64,000 nt of DNA from Microvirga sp. 17 mud 1-3 (GTDB lineage: Bacteria; Pseudomonadota; Alphaproteobacteria; Rhizobiales; Beijerinckiaceae). Shown here one piece after another: positions 61,628 through 64,000 of this stretch (the first letter of the stretch is position 1; the number at the start of each line of letters is the position of its first letter). The position numbers and the translations under genes were made by a program. Under the pieces are notes generated by a model that ran no database searches, was not told the origin of the DNA, and saw nothing but the letters and a program-made list of their open reading frames with translations. The stretch covers positions 3,038,001-3,102,000 of the forward strand of contig NZ_CP029481.1 of NCBI RefSeq assembly GCF_003151255.1, read 5' to 3'.

Positions 61628-63004
61628 ATGTTAGGGACCAGCTTTCACAGAAGGGGGAGACGCGCGGCCCGAGCCGGTCGGCGGCTTCTGACGTCGTTGC
61701 TCGAACTGGTCATCGCTTTCGTCCTCATCGCCCTTAACGGCGTCTTCGCGCTTTCCGAACTGGCTATCGTTTCCGCCCGCCGGGCTCGCCTCAAGGCTTT
61801 CGCCGATCAGGGCCGCCGCGGCGCCGCAACGGCCCTGACCCTCATGGAGGATTCAGGGCGCTTCCTCTCCACGGTCCAGATCGGCATCACCCTGGTGGGC
61901 ATCCTGGCCGGTGCCTTCTCGGGCGCCGCGCTCGGCGGCCGGCTCACCGAGATCCTGGCCGCCAACGGTGTCCCACAAGGGGCAGCCGAACCCCTGGGCT
62001 ACGGCATCGTCATCGGCCTGATCACCTATTTCTCCATCGTGGTGGGCGAGCTCGTCCCCAAGCAGCTGGCGCTCCGGAACCCGGAGAACATCGCCTGCCT
62101 GGTCGCTCCCCTGATGCTGCTCGTCTCGAAGGTCGCCGCCCCTGCGGTCTGGCTTCTCAACGCCTCGACCCGCCTGATTTTCGGCCTGTTCGGGTCGAGC
62201 GCGGAAGGCGAGAGCACCGTCACCGAAGAAGAGATCAAGATGCTCGTGGGCGAGGCCGAGAGCGCCGGCGTGATCGAGGAGGAGGAGCGCCGGATGATCG
62301 GCGGCGTGCTCCGTCTCGGGGACAGGCTGGCCCGCGCCCTCATGACGCCCCGCACCGACGTGGACTGGATCGACCTTGAGGACGGGCCGGAGGCGATCCG
62401 CGAGCTTCTCATGACCACGCCCCATTCACGCCTGCCCGTGAGCGAGGGCAACTCGGACAACATGATCGGCGTCGTCGAGGCGCGGGAACTCCTGGCCGCA
62501 ATCCTGGCCGGAGAGGAACTCGACCTGCGCAAGCACGTGAAGACCGCTCCCGTGATCCCGGACACTCTCGACGCCCTCGATGCCCTGACGGTCCTGCGTG
62601 ATTCCGCCGTGCCCATGGCCCTGGTCCATGACGAATACGGCCATTTCGAAGGGGTCGTGACCCCCGCCGACGCCTTGGAGGCCATCGTCGGCGCCTTCCG
62701 GTCGGACGGAGAGGCGCCCGAGCCGGATGCGGTGCGTCGCGACGATGGCTCCTGGCTGCTGTCCGGCTCCATGCCGGTGGACGAGATGGCCGAAGTCCTG
62801 GTTCTCCCCCTGCCTGAGAACCGCAGCTATCACACGGTCGGTGGCCTCGTGATCAGCGAGATCCAGCATCTGCCCGCGGTGGGCGAGCATGTGGACGCTT
62901 TCGGCTGGCGCTTCGAGGTGGTCGACCTGGACGGGCGCCGGATCGACAAGGTCCTTGCCATTCCGTTGAACCAACGAGCAGGAGCTACGGCTCCGGTGCC
63001 TTAG
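61628..63004 (+). CDS. HlyC/CorC-family (CNNM-CBS) membrane protein
   Basis: The ~458-residue protein has a CNNM membrane domain with about four helices (ELVIAFVLIALNGVFALSEL, VQIGITLVGILAGAFSGAAL, YGIVIGLITYFSIVVGELVP). A pair of CBS domains follows (about 210-340: RALMTPRTDVDWIDL, HSRLPVSEGNSDNMIGVV), and the C-terminus is a CorC/HlyC transporter-associated domain. Relatives export Mg2+ or Co2+. The start is unsure: ATG 61628 is used, but the conserved part begins near a TTG at 61697. The gene diverges from the glycine riboswitch region. Confidence 0.88.
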   Translation: MLGTSFHRRGRRAARAGRRLLTSLLELVIAFVLIALNGVFALSELAIVSARRARLKAFADQGRRGAATALTLMEDSGRFLSTVQIGITLVGILAGAFSGAALGGRLTEILAANGVPQGAAEPLGYGIVIGLITYFSIVVGELVPKQLALRNPENIACLVAPLMLLVSKVAAPAVWLLNASTRLIFGLFGSSAEGESTVTEEEIKMLVGEAESAGVIEEEERRMIGGVLRLGDRLARALMTPRTDVDWIDLEDGPEAIRELLMTTPHSRLPVSEGNSDNMIGVVEARELLAAILAGEELDLRKHVKTAPVIPDTLDALDALTVLRDSAVPMALVHDEYGHFEGVVTPADALEAIVGAFRSDGEAPEPDAVRRDDGSWLLSGSMPVDEMAEVLVLPLPENRSYHTVGGLVISEIQHLPAVGEHVDAFGWRFEVVDLDGRRIDKVLAIPLNQRAGATAPVP

Positions 63005-63016
63005 AGGGTCTTCTCC

Positions 63017-63751
63017 TCAGGGGGCTTCCGGCCAGAAATTTGCCTCGCGGCCCGATGCCGGCGCGTGCGTCCCCATGATCGCCTGGATAGCCCTGAGATG
63101 GTCCGCCATCACGCGTTGCGCCGCATCGGCGTTGTGCTCCGCAATGGCGTCCACGATGGCGCCGTGCATGCGGCCCTGCTGCGCCGCATATTCCCGCTTG
63201 CGCGCCTGGCGGAAGGCCCTGTCGTGCTGGCGCTGCCACCGGGCGCGACCGCGCACCGACGACAGGACATCGAGAAAGGCGATCAGCAGAGGGTTGCCGG
63301 AGATCCGGGCGATCCCTTTGTGAAAGGCATCGTCCGCCTGTTCGTAAGCCTGCCAGTCGGGCGCCGTGCTGCTCCTGAGCGCATAGTCGCGCAGCAGCGC
63401 CACATCCTGGGGAGTCGCGTGCAAGGCTGCGAGCCCGGCGATGGGCGGTTCGATCAGGAGCCGGGCCTCGAGCACGTCCGCCGGAGAGGCGAGCTCGGCC
63501 AGAACCGAGGGGCGGATCGGCTCCGTGGCGGGGCGCGGGCCCATGAAGGTCCCCTGCCCCACATGGCGCCAGATCAGCCCCTCCTTTTCGAGAATGTCGA
63601 GCGCAGCCCGCAGGGTTGCGCGGCTGCAGCCGAGCTGGGCGGCCAGGACCCGTTCCGGCTCCAGCCGGTCCTGCGGACCATAGGCCTGCCGTTCCAGATA
63701 GGTGCGCAGCCACTGGACCGCATCGCCTGTCGTCACGCGTGTTCCGGGCAT
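63017..63751 (-). CDS. GntR/FadR-family transcriptional regulator
   Basis: The 244-residue protein has an N-terminal winged helix (about 8-72: RLEPERVLAAQLGCSRATLR, LEKEGLIWRHVGQGTF) and a C-terminal FCD helical domain (EARLLIEPPIAGLAALHAT). FCD regulators usually bind a small carboxylic acid with a metal, and this one has the helical core with LRDYALRSS and ADDAFHKGIARISGNPLL. The ATG at 63751 follows TGGAG. It diverges from the gene starting at 63933, with direct repeats in between, so that gene is its probable target. It converges with the HlyC/CorC gene. Confidence 0.92.
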   Translation of the reverse strand: MPGTRVTTGDAVQWLRTYLERQAYGPQDRLEPERVLAAQLGCSRATLRAALDILEKEGLIWRHVGQGTFMGPRPATEPIRPSVLAELASPADVLEARLLIEPPIAGLAALHATPQDVALLRDYALRSSTAPDWQAYEQADDAFHKGIARISGNPLLIAFLDVLSSVRGRARWQRQHDRAFRQARKREYAAQQGRMHGAIVDAIAEHNADAAQRVMADHLRAIQAIMGTHAPASGREANFWPEAP

Positions 63752-63758
63752 CGCACTC

Positions 63759-63780
63759 CAGACCAATTTTCAGACCAATT
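63759..63780. promoter_or_regulatory. Direct repeats, possible GntR operator
   Basis: CAGACCAATT occurs at 63759-63768 and again at 63771-63780, two bases apart, directly upstream of the GntR gene start. GACCAATT resembles half of the AATTGGT-type sites used by FadR-subfamily regulators. It probably serves autoregulation or control of the divergent gene. Confidence 0.55.
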
Positions 63781-63932
63781 CGAATTTCCTTTATGTAGCA
63801 GGTCCGGGGCTGTTACGACAGGCTGAGCGGCCGAAGCGGACGCCCTGGTCCAGGCCGGGCACTCCCGGCGCCACCCTAACACCCGATCCGATCGCCCGAT
63901 GGCGCCCGGACCACCCGAGCGGACATGCGACG

Positions 63933-64000
63933 ATGCGCAAGATCGACCCGTTTCTCCTGCTAATCATGGCAGCCGTGGCCCTTGCCAGCATCCTGCCGGC
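63933..64000 (+). CDS. Probable bile acid:sodium symporter family protein, N-terminal fragment
   Basis: Only the first 22 codons are in the window: MRKIDPFLLLIMAAVALASI followed by LP. The motif IDPFLL and the hydrophobic helix fit the start of the SBF-like (YfeH-type) bile acid:sodium symporters. That is a family inference from a very short piece and should be confirmed with the rest of the gene. It diverges from the GntR regulator gene. Confidence 0.5.
   Translation, partial: MRKIDPFLLLIMAAVALASILP

Noticed and set aside
1..64000. tRNA, rRNA, insertion sequence or prophage genes
   Set aside because: No tRNA-like TTCGAATCC arm in an intergenic gap, no transposase, integrase or phage structural motif was found by reading; a tRNAscan run would settle the tRNA point.

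Overview
The window is GC-rich, gene-dense chromosomal DNA with no phage, plasmid or IS genes. The organism looks like an alphaproteobacterium of the order Hyphomicrobiales, probably close to Microvirga/Methylobacteriaceae. Grounds for this: F0 ATP synthase genes in the order atpI-atpB-atpE-atpF'-atpF apart from F1, a SAM-II riboswitch, split glycyl-tRNA synthetase genes, MucR-free housekeeping blocks typical of the group, and dispersed palindromic intergenic repeats. The genus is inferred from remembered protein similarity, not from a search.

Layout. 1-5122: end of a DUF2339 membrane protein, then xseB, dxs, tlyA and a TrmA/RlmD-type RNA methyltransferase. 5156-11747: a CobW GTPase and a 1757-residue multidomain protein with an N,N-dimethylformamidase-like module and four DUF4082 modules, part of it coded by three 780-bp tandem repeats. 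11980-17034: EF-hand protein, SRAP protein, CorA, an SDR and an acyl-CoA dehydrogenase. 17124-22277: Sua5, WrbA with a divergent LysR regulator and palindromic operator-like sites, an AcuI-type reductase and an MFS transporter. 22451-29422: a serralysin-like RTX protease, a SleB-type hydrolase, an XRE regulator divergent from a small membrane protein, and a large soluble hybrid histidine kinase. 29584-35868: a GFA protein, pyruvate phosphate dikinase, a second RTX protein and an L,D-transpeptidase lipoprotein. 35966-41134: glyQ and glyS separated by a DUF559 nuclease-like gene and by repeats, then an S49 peptidase. 41306-46364: small secreted protein, TrmN6, DUF2007, a polyprenyl diphosphate synthase, and a solitary metQ behind a SAM-II riboswitch and a possible short upstream ORF; then a LysR regulator. 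46352-55797: mutY, dciA, a DsbA-like thioredoxin, smc, the F0 operon and a HAD phosphatase. 56312-61274: the glycine cleavage operon gcvT-gcvH-osmC-gcvPA-gcvPB under a tandem glycine riboswitch. 61628-64000: a HlyC/CorC-type protein, a GntR regulator and the first codons of a probable bile acid:sodium symporter.

Most genes are housekeeping. The less ordinary content is (i) several families of long palindromic intergenic repeats, some nested in each other and one forming the C-terminus of a gene, (ii) the exact 780-bp coding repeats, (iii) two RTX proteins sharing a C-terminal module with no type I exporter nearby, and (iv) the SAM-II/short ORF/metQ leader. No clearly new defence, mobile or biosynthetic system was found.
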